Origin: Candidatus Neomarinimicrobiota bacterium
GTDB lineage: Bacteria; Fidelibacterota; UBA2242; B5-G15
Reading direction: 5' to 3'
Assembly (NCBI GenBank): GCA_017656425.1
Contig: JACDNV010000003.1
Span: 124,001 to 188,000 of the forward strand
Length of the DNA: 64,000 bases
Both the position numbers and the translations under genes were made by a program. Shown piece after piece: positions 34,886-44,211 of this stretch. Positions within the stretch are counted from its first letter, which is position 1; every line of letters starts with the position of its first letter. Under the pieces are notes generated by a model. The model saw only the letters and a list, made by a program, of their open reading frames with translations. It ran no database searches and was not told the origin of the DNA.

Positions 34886-35889
34886 TCAATTATTTCCTCT
34901 TCTTCTGTTGTAAGCACTATTTCTCCAGACTGTTCTAAGTCTCTGGCAATGTCAACGATTCTCCTTTGTGCTGCTTCAACATCTCTAACTCTTACAGGAC
35001 CAAGATACTCCATTTCATCCTTTAGCATTTCTGCAACGCGCTCCGAAACATTTCTCATTATCTTTTCTTTTAACTCTTCACTTGCTGCCTTTAACGCCAA
35101 GGCAAGGGTTTTTGTGTCAACCTCCTTCAAAATTCTTTGTATAGCAAAATCTGAAACTTTGACCATATCTTCAAACAGAAACATCATACTTGCTATCTGA
35201 TCCGCAAGCTCAGGGTCCTTTTGCCTGATACTATCCAGAACTGACCTCTCAATTGACCTGCTAACAGAATTTAATATCGATGCTACCGTTTCGGGTCCGC
35301 CAACTTTTTGTAAATCTGAACCAAATGCTGTATCAATTTGTTGCTTTAATATTGATTCTATATCCTTTATGAATTCCTGACTGGTCCTTTCCATAGTAGC
35401 GATTCGGAAAGCAATATCCGCCTGCATATTTTCAGGTAGCTGGGAGATTATAGAAGCTGCCTGTTTCGGCTTCAAGTTTGAAAGAATTAAAGCAGCTGTC
35501 TGTGGATTTTCATTACCAAGAAAATTGATGAGTTGCTTTTCATCAAGACTTTGCAGCAGATGAAATGCGCTTACCTCAGTGGCAGCTTCAACTCTTTCAA
35601 TTAACTCCTCAGCTTTTTCCCTTCCATACGCTGCCTCAAGCACTTCCCTGGCATATTCAATACCACCTTGCAGTATATACTCATTAGTTAGTGTTAGCTG
35701 ATAAAATTCTTCAATTACCTGTCCCAGTACATCAGCCGATATCTCTTTTAATTGAGCAATCTCAATACTTAGCGCTTCAATTTCTGATTCGGATAAATGC
35801 TTCATTATCTCAGCTGCTGTTTGTGTTCCTAATGCTATCATTATTATTGCTGCTTTCTTTTGTGGCGTCAGCTTCTCCTTTTCCGCCAT
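34882..35889 (-). CDS. fliG: FliG, motor switch protein
   Basis: 335 residues from the ATG at 35889, chosen over an in-frame GTG one codon earlier because AGGAGG then spaces correctly. The start matches FliG (TPQKKAAIIMIALGTQTAAEIMKHLSESEIEALSIEIAQL). The middle has HPQ-less but otherwise normal armadillo blocks (NPQTAALILSNLKPKQAASIISQLPENMQADIAFRIATMER), and the C-terminus has the torque helix region VRVRDVEAAQRRIVDIARDLEQSGEIVL. FliG connects MS-ring, C-ring and stator. Confidence 0.97.
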   Translation of the reverse strand: MAEKEKLTPQKKAAIIMIALGTQTAAEIMKHLSESEIEALSIEIAQLKEISADVLGQVIEEFYQLTLTNEYILQGGIEYAREVLEAAYGREKAEELIERVEAATEVSAFHLLQSLDEKQLINFLGNENPQTAALILSNLKPKQAASIISQLPENMQADIAFRIATMERTSQEFIKDIESILKQQIDTAFGSDLQKVGGPETVASILNSVSRSIERSVLDSIRQKDPELADQIASMMFLFEDMVKVSDFAIQRILKEVDTKTLALALKAASEELKEKIMRNVSERVAEMLKDEMEYLGPVRVRDVEAAQRRIVDIARDLEQSGEIVLTTEEEEIIE

Positions 35890-35905
35890 CACTCCTCCTG
35901 AAGAG

Positions 35906-37510
35906 TTAAGATGTTGACTGCTTAATTAAAGATTTGATTAGCTGAGCAGCTCCTTCGGGGTTTTTCTTTGCATATTCTATGACTTGCTGAGTCATTTTAT
36001 CTTTTGCTCTAAGTTTAGCCCTGGCTTCAGGTGACAGTTTGGTTAAATACTTTTCTTCAAGTTCTTCAATAGCTTTTTCTTCTTCTATCTTTTCAGGGGA
36101 TGGTAGCTCAGCCCCTGGTTTTGAAGGTGGTAATTGTTGAGCTTTCTGCATAGCGGGTAATTCCCCCAAAACAGTTGTTGTCGTTTTTATCAAACCTTTT
36201 ATTAAGAAAAATACAGCGACAATTGCAACAAATAACAAAGCCTTTGTCAAAATGTTCTTAAATAAATCCCTCTTTTGTAACTGGGTAAAATATTCCTTTT
36301 CCATTTCTACAGCTGTCTGGTCAAATTTTAAATTTTGGACTTCAACTATATCCCCTCTATCTTCACTATATCCTATTGCACTTTTTACAAGAGAAGCGAT
36401 CTGGTTTAATTCTCTATTATCACGAGGTATATATCTTTTTACTTCTCTTCCCCTATTATCTCTTACTGTTTCGTATCTACCATTAACAAGAACAGCAACG
36501 GATATCCTTTTTATCCTGCTCGGCTCGCTGGAATAATGCTCAACTATTTTCCCGAGCTCATAGTTTGTAACCACATTTTCCCTTTTATGCTGTTCGGTTG
36601 CATTGTTTGCGGTATCACTTGATACGATAGCTTCGGAGTGATTTTCTTCACTGACAACCACAACATTGTCTGGATCATATCTTTCCACTGTCCTTTCAAC
36701 CCTATCAAAGCTCAAATCAACCGCCACCTTTACAACTGCATTATTTTTTCCGACAACATTTTCAACAATTTCTTTAACTTTTTTCTGTAACTTATCTTCT
36801 ATGTTATGCTTCAAATCCCATTGAGTACCAGCTGCACCAAGTTTTGACTCCTCCTCAGGACTTCTTGTTAAGATATTGCCTTCAGTGTCTACCACAACTA
36901 CATCAGAAGCATTAATACCATCAACACTATTTGCAACGAGGGACTGAATACCTTTTACCTGACTATCAGTTAGATATCTTCCCGGCTCAAGAAATAATAC
37001 AACTGATGCAGAACCATTCTTTCTTTCTTCAAATAACCTTTCCTCAGGTAGGACGATATGAACTCTACAGCTTTTTACTTCGGGAAACTGGCTGATGGTT
37101 TTCGTTAACTCACCCTCAAGAGCCCGTCTCATATTAAGCCTTTGCATAAATGTGGTCATACCCACTTTAGCATTATCAAAAATCTCGTAACCAACAATCT
37201 TCATCCCCGAATATCCTTTCTCGGCAAAATTTAACCTTAATTCAGCAACTTTATCAGAAGGAACCAGTATAGTTCTTCCACCATCACGTAGTCGATAGTT
37301 GACTTTCATTTCTCTCAGCTCAGTAACAATTTCACCCGCAATAGCAGGATCCATCTCTGTATACAATACGCTATACTCAGGTCTGTTTGCCCATATAACT
37401 AAAGCAATAATAGAAGATATAATACCTACAAATATTGCAATTATCAATATTCTCTGACCAATAGTGTAACGCTGCAAAAATTTCCCTAATAATTCTATCA
37501 ACCTTCTCAT
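35906..37510 (-). CDS. fliF: FliF, MS-ring protein
   Basis: 534 residues. N-terminal membrane helix at about 20-43, periplasmic ring-building motifs (YSVLYTEMDPAIAGEIVTELREMKVNYRLRDGGRTILVPSDKV, YEIFDNAKVGMTTFMQRLNMRRALEGEL), C-terminal membrane helix near 428-452 and a FliG-binding tail. The N-terminal helix precedes YTIGQRILIIA. The first structure assembled in the basal body. fliE lies 3 bases upstream. Confidence 0.97.
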   Translation of the reverse strand: MRRLIELLGKFLQRYTIGQRILIIAIFVGIISSIIALVIWANRPEYSVLYTEMDPAIAGEIVTELREMKVNYRLRDGGRTILVPSDKVAELRLNFAEKGYSGMKIVGYEIFDNAKVGMTTFMQRLNMRRALEGELTKTISQFPEVKSCRVHIVLPEERLFEERKNGSASVVLFLEPGRYLTDSQVKGIQSLVANSVDGINASDVVVVDTEGNILTRSPEEESKLGAAGTQWDLKHNIEDKLQKKVKEIVENVVGKNNAVVKVAVDLSFDRVERTVERYDPDNVVVVSEENHSEAIVSSDTANNATEQHKRENVVTNYELGKIVEHYSSEPSRIKRISVAVLVNGRYETVRDNRGREVKRYIPRDNRELNQIASLVKSAIGYSEDRGDIVEVQNLKFDQTAVEMEKEYFTQLQKRDLFKNILTKALLFVAIVAVFFLIKGLIKTTTTVLGELPAMQKAQQLPPSKPGAELPSPEKIEEEKAIEELEEKYLTKLSPEARAKLRAKDKMTQQVIEYAKKNPEGAAQLIKSLIKQSTS

Positions 37511-37513
37511 ATC

Positions 37514-37810
37514 TTATACCGGCATCCTCTCAATTTCTTTATAGGCCTCTACCAACTTATTACGTATTTCAAGCATTAAATTGAAACTTAATCTAGCTTC
37601 TTCCATTTTCACCATCGCTTCAGTCAAATCATCTGATTTGCCCGTTATAACATCACTAACTTTTTCTTGTGACTCCTTTTGTGCAGAGTTAACGGCTTCA
37701 AGAAAATTCTTAATTGTCTCACCAAAATTAATTTCCTTAGTTTTCTGGTCCTTTTTAATCTTCTCAACTTCATTTATAAGATTTAAATTTACAGCATCAT
37801 TTACTTTCAA
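37514..37810 (-). CDS. fliE: FliE, MS-ring/rod junction protein
   Basis: 98 residues, standard size. The FliE core is ETIKNFLEAVNSAQKESQEKVSDVITGKSDDLTEAMVKMEEARLSFNLMLEIRNKLVEAYKEIERMPV. The start is TTG, supported by AAGGAGGG 4 bases upstream; there is no ATG that would keep the N-terminus. Joins the rod to FliF and sits at the entry of the export channel. Confidence 0.95.
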   Translation of the reverse strand: MKVNDAVNLNLINEVEKIKKDQKTKEINFGETIKNFLEAVNSAQKESQEKVSDVITGKSDDLTEAMVKMEEARLSFNLMLEIRNKLVEAYKEIERMPV

Positions 37811-37820
37811 TTTTCCCTCC

Positions 37821-38117
37821 TTAGCCTTTTACATCCAAAAGCTTCCCTTTGACAATTTGATCAATATTAACTTTACTACTATAGAAATTGAATTCTTCCG
37901 GTTTACTATATCCAAATAGGAAATACAGCGTTATTTTCTCCTCCTCAGTCAATAATTCTTTACCTTTTTTTTCATTTAAAATTTCCTCATTTTCGATAAT
38001 CTTTAAATTATCGGAAAATTTATCCTGCAGGTTTTTCTCATCTCTAATTAACTTCTCCGACTTATTAAATTCTTTAATAAGGTTGTTATAATTGTTTATT
38101 ACATCATTGATTTTCAT
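37821..38117 (-). CDS. Unknown 98-residue protein between flgC and fliE
   Basis: Not recognised. Charged, helical N-terminal half (residues 1-60), then ITLYFLFGYSKPEEFNFYSSKVNIDQIVKGKLLDVKG, a short ordered C-terminal tail. No signal peptide or membrane helix. 7 bases after flgC and 10 before fliE, so co-expressed with the rod genes. The tail looks conserved-domain-like and could be an export or assembly motif; no function can be assigned. Confidence 0.7.
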   Translation of the reverse strand: MKINDVINNYNNLIKEFNKSEKLIRDEKNLQDKFSDNLKIIENEEILNEKKGKELLTEEEKITLYFLFGYSKPEEFNFYSSKVNIDQIVKGKLLDVKG

Positions 38118-38124
38118 ATAAAAC

Positions 38125-38610
38125 CTATAACCTCAAAATCCTTTTCGCCATTTCTTTTGCTGAATCCATTATTGTCACATTTGCCTCATAACTTCTGACT
38201 GCCGAGATCATATCTACCATTTCATTTATCACCTCTACATTTGGCATTCTTACAAATCCATTCTCATCAGCTTTAGGATTATCAGGATCATAAACCAGTT
38301 TTTCACCTGGTATCTCTTTAACCTTAAAAATCATTTTTTTGTCTTTAACATTATCCTTTAAAAAGTGAGGCCGGTTAATATGTTTAGTATTAGTAGTTTT
38401 TAAACTCACTTTCAACTCATCAAAAAAACCGAAACCTGATTTTTCCCTGTCGACAAATTCGACAACTTTTCTATGATAAAGGTTTCCTTTCTCATCCGGT
38501 AGTTTTTCAGCATTGGCAATATTTTCTGATATTAATTCAACTTTTTTCATATAGGTACTTAAACCCTGAAAAGCATTTTTAAAAACCTTAAACACACCAC
38601 CCATATCCAT
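38125..38610 (-). CDS. flgC: FlgC, proximal rod protein
   Basis: 161 residues. Rod-family ends are intact: ENIANAEKLPDEKGNLYHRKVVEF near the N-terminus and PNVEVINEMVDMISAVRSYEANVTIMDSAKEMAKRIL at the C-terminus. Somewhat longer than enteric FlgC (134) because of a central insertion. 8 bases after flgB. Confidence 0.96.
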   Translation of the reverse strand: MDMGGVFKVFKNAFQGLSTYMKKVELISENIANAEKLPDEKGNLYHRKVVEFVDREKSGFGFFDELKVSLKTTNTKHINRPHFLKDNVKDKKMIFKVKEIPGEKLVYDPDNPKADENGFVRMPNVEVINEMVDMISAVRSYEANVTIMDSAKEMAKRILRL

Positions 38611-38618
38611 GACTACCT

Positions 38619-39062
38619 CTATAATTTCCCTTTAATACTTGAATTTAATTTATCATAAATACCTCTTAAGACCCTTGTCACGAAATCATGTCTTACCTGG
38701 TTTTCAGCTAATTCTGACATTTCTCTATTAATGTCGACTTCGGAATCACCTTTCTTTATACTCAATGTGCTCTCTGTTATTTCATCAGGTAGACCTTGCA
38801 CGTGCTTATTACGCGTGATATGTAGTTTTGATAATTTTTCCTCTGTCTGTAGAATATGTCTGAAATCGGTATTTTTCCGCCTATAATATGGATTAGCAAC
38901 ATTTGAAATGTTTTCCGAAATAGCCTCGTGCTGCTTTTCAAGCGCCTTTATCGCTCTCTTTACCAAGTTTATATATTCATTATCGATCAAGTTCACACTC
39001 ATACCAATTTTAACATATCCAATATCTGTGCCATAAATATATTTCTTTGGTTTTAATTCCAT
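38619..39062 (-). CDS. flgB: FlgB, proximal rod protein
   Basis: 147 residues from the ATG at 39062. KALEKQHEAISENISNVANPYYRRKNTDFRHIL is the FlgB/rod signature, and VDINREMSELAENQVRHDFVTRVLRG the C-terminal one. The first 21 residues extend beyond the usual FlgB start; an ATG at 38999 (MSVNLIDNEY) would fit the family better. Neither start has a strong Shine-Dalgarno. First gene of the flgB-motB operon. Confidence 0.93.
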   Translation of the reverse strand: MELKPKKYIYGTDIGYVKIGMSVNLIDNEYINLVKRAIKALEKQHEAISENISNVANPYYRRKNTDFRHILQTEEKLSKLHITRNKHVQGLPDEITESTLSIKKGDSEVDINREMSELAENQVRHDFVTRVLRGIYDKLNSSIKGKL

Positions 39063-39170
39063 AAAATATTACAATCTCGTATTGCATTGTATTTCAATTT
39101 ATTATTGGATTATGCTTATTTATAAAGGACTAAATATAGCTGTTATATTTTGTTGGGGATACTTTAAAAG

Positions 39171-39183
39171 GGAAAAATTTTCC
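39171..39183. repeat. 13-bp operon-junction inverted repeat (flgB unit)
   Basis: GGAAAAATTTTCC, fully palindromic apart from the centre base and embedded in a longer imperfect palindrome. It lies 24 bases after the stop of the sigma-54 activator gene and about 110 bases before flgB, in a 144-base gap with no gene and no clear sigma-54 or sigma-28 promoter. Confidence 0.55.
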
Positions 39184-39206
39184 ACTTTAATGAATTATTA
39201 TCAGTC

Positions 39207-40586
39207 TTATACAAATTCCTCAGGTAGCAAGCCAAGTTTCCTGTATTCATTTAATTTATTACGCAGTGTCCTGACGCTAATTCCCAGTAATTTTGCTGCG
39301 TGAGTTCTGTTGTTTCGTGTCTTCTTCAAGGCATTAAATATAAGTTTGCGTTCCATTTCCGCAAGACTCATAACATAGTCAAATTCACTCGTTTCCTTTG
39401 AACCAATCTCATCTATTTCCACCTGTAAATGTTTCCGCTTTATAACACTTTCTTCTCCACTTAATAGTATTGCCCTTTTTATTACATTCTCCAGCTGTCT
39501 TATATTTCCAGGCCAACGGTACTTCATCAAATGACCTATAGTTTCAGGATCAACCCTCTTTTCTCTACAATTATTATATTTATCCCCATACTTTCTAATA
39601 AAATGCTCTACAAGTAAAGGTATATCCTCTATCCTCTCTCTTAGCGGTGGGATATAAATAGGAAACACATTCAGCCTAAAAAACAGATCCTCTCTAAACT
39701 TACCACTGACAACTAGTTGTTTAATGTCTCTATTTGTGGTAGCTATTATTCTTACATCAACAGGGATTTCCTTTGTGGAACCGACCCTAGTAATTTTACC
39801 CTCTTGTAAAACTCTGAGTAGTTTAACCTGCATTGAAATAGGTATTTCACTTATTTCATCAAGTAAAAATGTCCCTCCATTGGCTTCCTCGAACATTCCT
39901 TTAAATGTTCGCATGGCGTTTGTAAAAGCACCTTTCTCATGACCAAAAAGAGTACTTTCGAAAAGTGTCTCTGGTATAGCGGAACAATTAACCCTTATAA
40001 ATGGACCATCATTTCTATCACTACTATAATGAATTGCCTCAGCAATTAATTCTTTTCCAGTACCACTTTCACCCTGGATAAAAACAGGCATATCTGTCCT
40101 TGCAACAATATCAATCTGCTCGAGAATTTTCTTAATAACCTCACTTTTCCCCACTATCTTTTTGTATTTTTCCTCCCTATCCAGTTTTCTCTTTAGCTCC
40201 TTATTTTCATTTTTCAAATACTGATAGTTGAAAAAGTTTTCTATCCTGGTCTTTAAATGAGATATCGAAAAGGGTTTGGTAATAAAATCGTATGCACCCT
40301 TTTGAAGTGCTTCAACAGCTCTTTCCACTGTTCCATACGCTGTAATTATAAATACTCCTATCCCCGGATATTTTATCTTTATAATCTCCAGTAACTTAAT
40401 TCCATCCATGCCTGGCATCATAAGATCAGATATAACGAGATCATAACTATTTTCCTCGAGCATATTCAGTGCAGTCTCACCATCCTTGGCATCAGAAACT
40501 TCATAACCTGATTCTTCCAGAGCTTCTTTTAAAATTGTCCTCATACTATAATCATCTTCAACTATTAGTAATTTTTTCCCAGGCAT
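39207..40586 (-). CDS. NtrC/FlrC-type sigma-54-dependent response regulator
   Basis: 459 residues. Receiver domain 1-115 with phospho-acceptor Asp54 and Lys104; AAA+ domain with GESGTGKE at 172-179, GGTFLLDEI at 237-245 and R-finger region; Fis-type helix-turn-helix at the C-terminus (NNRTHAAKLLGISVRTLRNKLNEYRK). The loop that contacts sigma-54 reads GAFTNA (219-224) rather than GAFTGA. It has its own transcription unit in the middle of the locus and is the obvious activator of the flgF sigma-54 promoter. Likely partner: the PAS kinase at 11546-12754. Confidence 0.92.
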   Translation of the reverse strand: MPGKKLLIVEDDYSMRTILKEALEESGYEVSDAKDGETALNMLEENSYDLVISDLMMPGMDGIKLLEIIKIKYPGIGVFIITAYGTVERAVEALQKGAYDFITKPFSISHLKTRIENFFNYQYLKNENKELKRKLDREEKYKKIVGKSEVIKKILEQIDIVARTDMPVFIQGESGTGKELIAEAIHYSSDRNDGPFIRVNCSAIPETLFESTLFGHEKGAFTNAMRTFKGMFEEANGGTFLLDEISEIPISMQVKLLRVLQEGKITRVGSTKEIPVDVRIIATTNRDIKQLVVSGKFREDLFFRLNVFPIYIPPLRERIEDIPLLVEHFIRKYGDKYNNCREKRVDPETIGHLMKYRWPGNIRQLENVIKRAILLSGEESVIKRKHLQVEIDEIGSKETSEFDYVMSLAEMERKLIFNALKKTRNNRTHAAKLLGISVRTLRNKLNEYRKLGLLPEEFV

Positions 40587-40652
40587 AACCCCCTACCTAT
40601 CCAATAACTAACAAAAATTAATAATATTATATTAATACGTAAATAAAAATAT

Positions 40653-40665
40653 GGAAAAATTTGCC
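40653..40665. repeat. 13-bp operon-junction inverted repeat (sigma-54 activator unit)
   Basis: GGAAAAATTTGCC, 13 bases after the stop of the 40678 gene and 67 bases before the start of the activator gene, in a 91-base gap. Autoregulation by the activator would be possible. Confidence 0.5.
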
Positions 40666-40677
40666 TAATTTACAATT

Positions 40678-41235
40678 TCACTTAGGCTCTTCTTCATCTT
40701 TTATATCATAGGCTCTTGATAGAGTCTCGCGGTCTGCTCCAACTTTTTTATATATTTCTCCAGGTATGTTTCTTTTTATATCAGTCGATGGAATTAGCTT
40801 TTTGACTTCCTTTTCAAGATTCTCTTTCTCTTTTTTCAAATTTGAAATTTGACTATCTTTGGATTTTAGTTCACGGCGCATTTTAAAATATCTGGTAGCT
40901 ACTTTGATGGCTACCGCCACCAACTCCGATCTAATTGGCTCCATTATAAAAAAATCGGCAATTCCCTGATCAAATAGTTCCTTTACGTCTAAAACCTGGG
41001 TGATATCATAAGTTATTATAACAAACCGATTCTCAAGACTAAGTATAAATTGTTTTAACTGCTGATTAATTAAGGAATTTTCAATAACAATGATAAAAAA
41101 TTCCTGATTATTTTTTTCGATCTCGGAGATACCATTATATATCTTGATATCAGCTTCTATATCTTCGATGGAATATTTTACAAGTTTTCTTAAATATTCA
41201 TTAGATGTTATTACGCACAGATTTATATTGTCCAT
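40678..41235 (-). CDS. Pseudo-receiver protein with coiled-coil tail
   Basis: 185 residues. Residues 1-115 have receiver-like alternating strands and helices (INLCVITSNEYLRKLVKYSI, FFIIVIEN, FVIITYDI, DQGIADFFIMEPIRSELVAVAIKVATRYF), but the acidic pocket and phospho-acceptor Asp are missing (Glu at the strand-3 end: VIEN). A coiled coil at 115-148 and a disordered tail follow. Probably a phosphorylation-independent adaptor. It is joined by overlap to the 41235-42587 gene (1 base), suggesting joint function. Confidence 0.7.
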   Translation of the reverse strand: MDNINLCVITSNEYLRKLVKYSIEDIEADIKIYNGISEIEKNNQEFFIIVIENSLINQQLKQFILSLENRFVIITYDITQVLDVKELFDQGIADFFIMEPIRSELVAVAIKVATRYFKMRRELKSKDSQISNLKKEKENLEKEVKKLIPSTDIKRNIPGEIYKKVGADRETLSRAYDIKDEEEPK

Positions 41236-42587
41236 TATGAAATAATTGATTTAAAAAGATTTTCTTTAAGGCTTATAAATATATCTCCGAATTTTTCGCC
41301 ATCTTCTGGATAGTTTGCAAATCCGTATGCTAAGGCAATATAACTTTTCTTAACTTGATTAAAATATTTATCCTTTATTCTCTTTCTAATTTCCTCATAT
41401 CCCTTCTCGATGTCAATTGGATGTAATCTGGGTATAGCTACAATCAAAGTATCTATGCCATCGTTTAAGACCTCTATATCACTACCGAACTTATTTTTTA
41501 TCTCAGATTCAACGTCACTTAAAACTGCATTTATATCTTTGGTTTCATCAAAATCCACTATAGGAATTAACCTAACAAGTGAAAAAGTCACACCTTCGTT
41601 GAGATTTTGAGCCTCACGTAATTTATCTCTAATCAGCTTTTGAACGACACTCTCATAATTTGATTCGGTTTTGATTCCCCCGCAGATCATTCCAATCGCT
41701 GGCGCAATTTGTATTGAGATAATACTCCAGAGTTTTATATAATCCTCGATAGAAAAAACACCATCACTAGGCAGGTCAAAAACACAAAGGAATCCATATA
41801 CCTCATCCATATACTTTATTGGAACTACAAAAGATAAACCATAATCTTCTTTTATATCCAGACTTCTTGAACCAACCTTTATCTCCTTATTAAGTTTATC
41901 CAAAACTATTATCTCTTCACCATTGATCTTTTTCCCATTAATTTCTTCTCCTAAGGAGAAATAAAAATTTTTACCAAACTTATCAGAAATGCCATGTGAG
42001 GAATCAACAACGAACCTATCCCCCTTCTTTAAAAGGAGCGCCATCTTTTTAATTTTCAATCCTTCGGTTATTGTATCAATTATGATACCTTTTGCAAAGT
42101 CTACATTATCAACCTGATAAAGTATAGAACAAACCTCATAAAGTGTAGTTACAGTATAAAGCATTTCTTTCATTTTATTTGTAAGCGCAGAATTTTCTCT
42201 GCTCAGATATAACTTTTCTGCAGCTCTATTTAAAACTACAAGGAGTTCCTTCAAATTAAATGGCTTACGTATATAATCATACACCCCATATTTTATTGCT
42301 TCGATTGCACTATCTGTGGTTGCAAAACCTGTAATTATTATAACCTGAGAATCCTTGTTTAAATCTTTTAACTTTTTTACTATATCCATACCAGTAAAAT
42401 GAGGCATTACTAGGTCAGTAAGTATTATATCGAAGTTCTTTTCTTCAATCATTGACATAGCCACTTTAGAATCGTCAGTTACCTCCACATTATATCCTTT
42501 TTCAGATAAAAAGAATTTCAATTGATCCAATATTAATTTTTCATCATCAATAATTAATACTTTTACATCCTCAGGTTTAATTTCCAT
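41235..42587 (-). CDS. Response regulator with GAF domain and degenerate GGDEF output
   Basis: 450 residues. Receiver 8-125 with DD14-15, Asp58 (ILTDLVMP) and Lys108; a GAF-like domain at about 150-305; and a C-terminal domain 320-447 with GGDEF-like ends (FSLVRLIPIVDFDE ... SYIALAYGFANYPEDGEKFGDIFISLKENL), while the catalytic GGDEF motif is replaced by VLNDGIDTLIVAIP. So it should not make cyclic di-GMP. Co-encoded with fapA and the pseudo-receiver, it may relay phosphorylation to an adaptor complex. Function inferred only. Confidence 0.78.
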   Translation of the reverse strand: MEIKPEDVKVLIIDDEKLILDQLKFFLSEKGYNVEVTDDSKVAMSMIEEKNFDIILTDLVMPHFTGMDIVKKLKDLNKDSQVIIITGFATTDSAIEAIKYGVYDYIRKPFNLKELLVVLNRAAEKLYLSRENSALTNKMKEMLYTVTTLYEVCSILYQVDNVDFAKGIIIDTITEGLKIKKMALLLKKGDRFVVDSSHGISDKFGKNFYFSLGEEINGKKINGEEIIVLDKLNKEIKVGSRSLDIKEDYGLSFVVPIKYMDEVYGFLCVFDLPSDGVFSIEDYIKLWSIISIQIAPAIGMICGGIKTESNYESVVQKLIRDKLREAQNLNEGVTFSLVRLIPIVDFDETKDINAVLSDVESEIKNKFGSDIEVLNDGIDTLIVAIPRLHPIDIEKGYEEIRKRIKDKYFNQVKKSYIALAYGFANYPEDGEKFGDIFISLKENLFKSIIS

Positions 42588-43959
42588 CTACTTTCTCCTC
42601 ATCTAATTTTTCAAAAATTAACTCATCACCCAACTTATAAACCTTTACTCGTTCGTAACTTTTTGTGGTAAGATGATTATAATTTCCAAAGGTTAGAATG
42701 ACATTGCGATGAAGCACTTTATTCACTATTATACATTTATCAGAAAGGACCTCCTTATCAAAATGATCACTCTCTTTTTCTTCCTCCAGTAACTTATTAT
42801 ATTGTTCTTCAAGTTCCTTCAGCTTCACTATGGATTCAACGAGTTCCCTAATTTTAGCTTCTGATAATGAGGGTGCTCTCTCTTTAAGAAGTTTCAGGAA
42901 TGCTACCTTTTTACTCACTAAAGAAATCTGTTCATTAAGTTCTTCTCTCATCTCAGCAAATTTACTCTTACGAAACTCCACTTCTAATAATTCAGTAGCA
43001 GCAATGCCAACTTCAGTTAGGATTCCCTGCTCACTTCCTATTTCATTAGCTATGATTTTGTTTTTTGCAAATACTTTTCCACCTCTGATTATTCCCTCAT
43101 TATTATTAACTATAACATTTCCATCACATTCGACATTTGAATTTATTATATATCTTTCTACAAGAATATCATTCTTCACTTTAACAAAGGCGTCCTGTAT
43201 GTAAGTAGACTTAAGATTGTTACCCGACTTAATTCTCGCCCTGCCATGCCCAATAATACCTAATCCAATTATTACATCCCCATTTTTGGATGTTACATAA
43301 CCTGCTTCTACACTTCCACCAATGTGAACCGTCCCAGCAGCTTCAACAAGAAAACCTGATTTTACATCTCCTTCCACATTTAGAGATCCAAGGGTTTTAA
43401 TATTTCCACTACTATAATCAACATTTTTCACTGTGATAACTTTATCAACATTTACTTTACCATTCTTAAGGTATGCATATCCATCTATATCAGCATAAAG
43501 TGTGAGCCCATCTTCTGAAATAGTTGTATTTTTGCCACCTGGCAAACTTACATCTTTGCCTGGGATAACAATTTCCTCACCAGTCACTGCTATCCCGGGT
43601 CTACCAGATGTCCTCGGGAGCTTACTTACAATCTCCTGACCTTTCTTCACATATTCAAACAATTTGAGCTCTTTTAAATCTACATAATCTTCTTCATTAT
43701 CAATTGGCTTTGTTGATATGTCAACATACCATACAAGTTTAGCATCTTCGCCAGGTACTGGAGGAGTCCCATCAGCAATTAACAAATTTTTAACAGGCTC
43801 TTTTTTCTCTAGCAATTTATTTATAATATTTTCTTTTATCCCATGTGTTACTCCAGACTTCCATATCATGTCCATTAATTCCACTTTTGAAGGGATTTTA
43901 TCCTTTTCATCAATTGTTATATAAGCTTTTAGCTTATCCTCAGATATCTCTATTTTCAT
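42577..43959 (-). CDS. FapA-type DUF342 beta-helix protein
   Basis: 460 residues. N-terminal helical region, then a long beta-solenoid from about 100 to 310 (GYAYLKNGKVNVDKVITVKN ... GSLNVEGDVKSGFLVEAAGTVHIGGSVEAGYVTSKNGDVIIGLGIIGHGRARI), then a coiled coil 320-400 and a C-terminal tail. This is the FapA/DUF342 architecture, cytoplasmic scaffold-like proteins found in motility and developmental loci. It overlaps the REC-GAF gene by 11 bases. Confidence 0.85.
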   Translation of the reverse strand: MKIEISEDKLKAYITIDEKDKIPSKVELMDMIWKSGVTHGIKENIINKLLEKKEPVKNLLIADGTPPVPGEDAKLVWYVDISTKPIDNEEDYVDLKELKLFEYVKKGQEIVSKLPRTSGRPGIAVTGEEIVIPGKDVSLPGGKNTTISEDGLTLYADIDGYAYLKNGKVNVDKVITVKNVDYSSGNIKTLGSLNVEGDVKSGFLVEAAGTVHIGGSVEAGYVTSKNGDVIIGLGIIGHGRARIKSGNNLKSTYIQDAFVKVKNDILVERYIINSNVECDGNVIVNNNEGIIRGGKVFAKNKIIANEIGSEQGILTEVGIAATELLEVEFRKSKFAEMREELNEQISLVSKKVAFLKLLKERAPSLSEAKIRELVESIVKLKELEEQYNKLLEEEKESDHFDKEVLSDKCIIVNKVLHRNVILTFGNYNHLTTKSYERVKVYKLGDELIFEKLDEEKVDGN

Positions 43960-43974
43960 TTTAATGTCACCACA

Positions 43975-44211
43975 TCATTTATATTCAAAATACACTTCTG
44001 CTTCATTTCCACAACCACATATGAATTTAATGCCCACAATTTCATCACCATCATAAATTGGGTCAATTTTTACTTCACGCTCTTTCTTTAAATCACCACC
44101 TATAATTTTTTTATCACCTTTAACAGAAGCACTTTTTAATACCTTTGGAATTCTTTTTGCACTTTCCTGTATAAAAGGCAAATCTTTTAAAATATCAGAT
44201 TTATTTTTCAT
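43975..44211 (-). CDS. Unknown 78-residue protein with Cys-Gly-Cys-Gly motif
   Basis: Not recognised. Basic N-terminal 45 residues, then IDPIYDGDEIVGIKFICGCGNEAEVYFEYK, a compact C-terminal strand pair containing CGCG. This could bind a metal with only two Cys per chain if it dimerises, but no further Cys are present. It overlaps the CheZ-like gene by 4 bases (translational coupling), so it probably works with that phosphatase or with FapA. Confidence 0.65.
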   Translation of the reverse strand: MKNKSDILKDLPFIQESAKRIPKVLKSASVKGDKKIIGGDLKKEREVKIDPIYDGDEIVGIKFICGCGNEAEVYFEYK

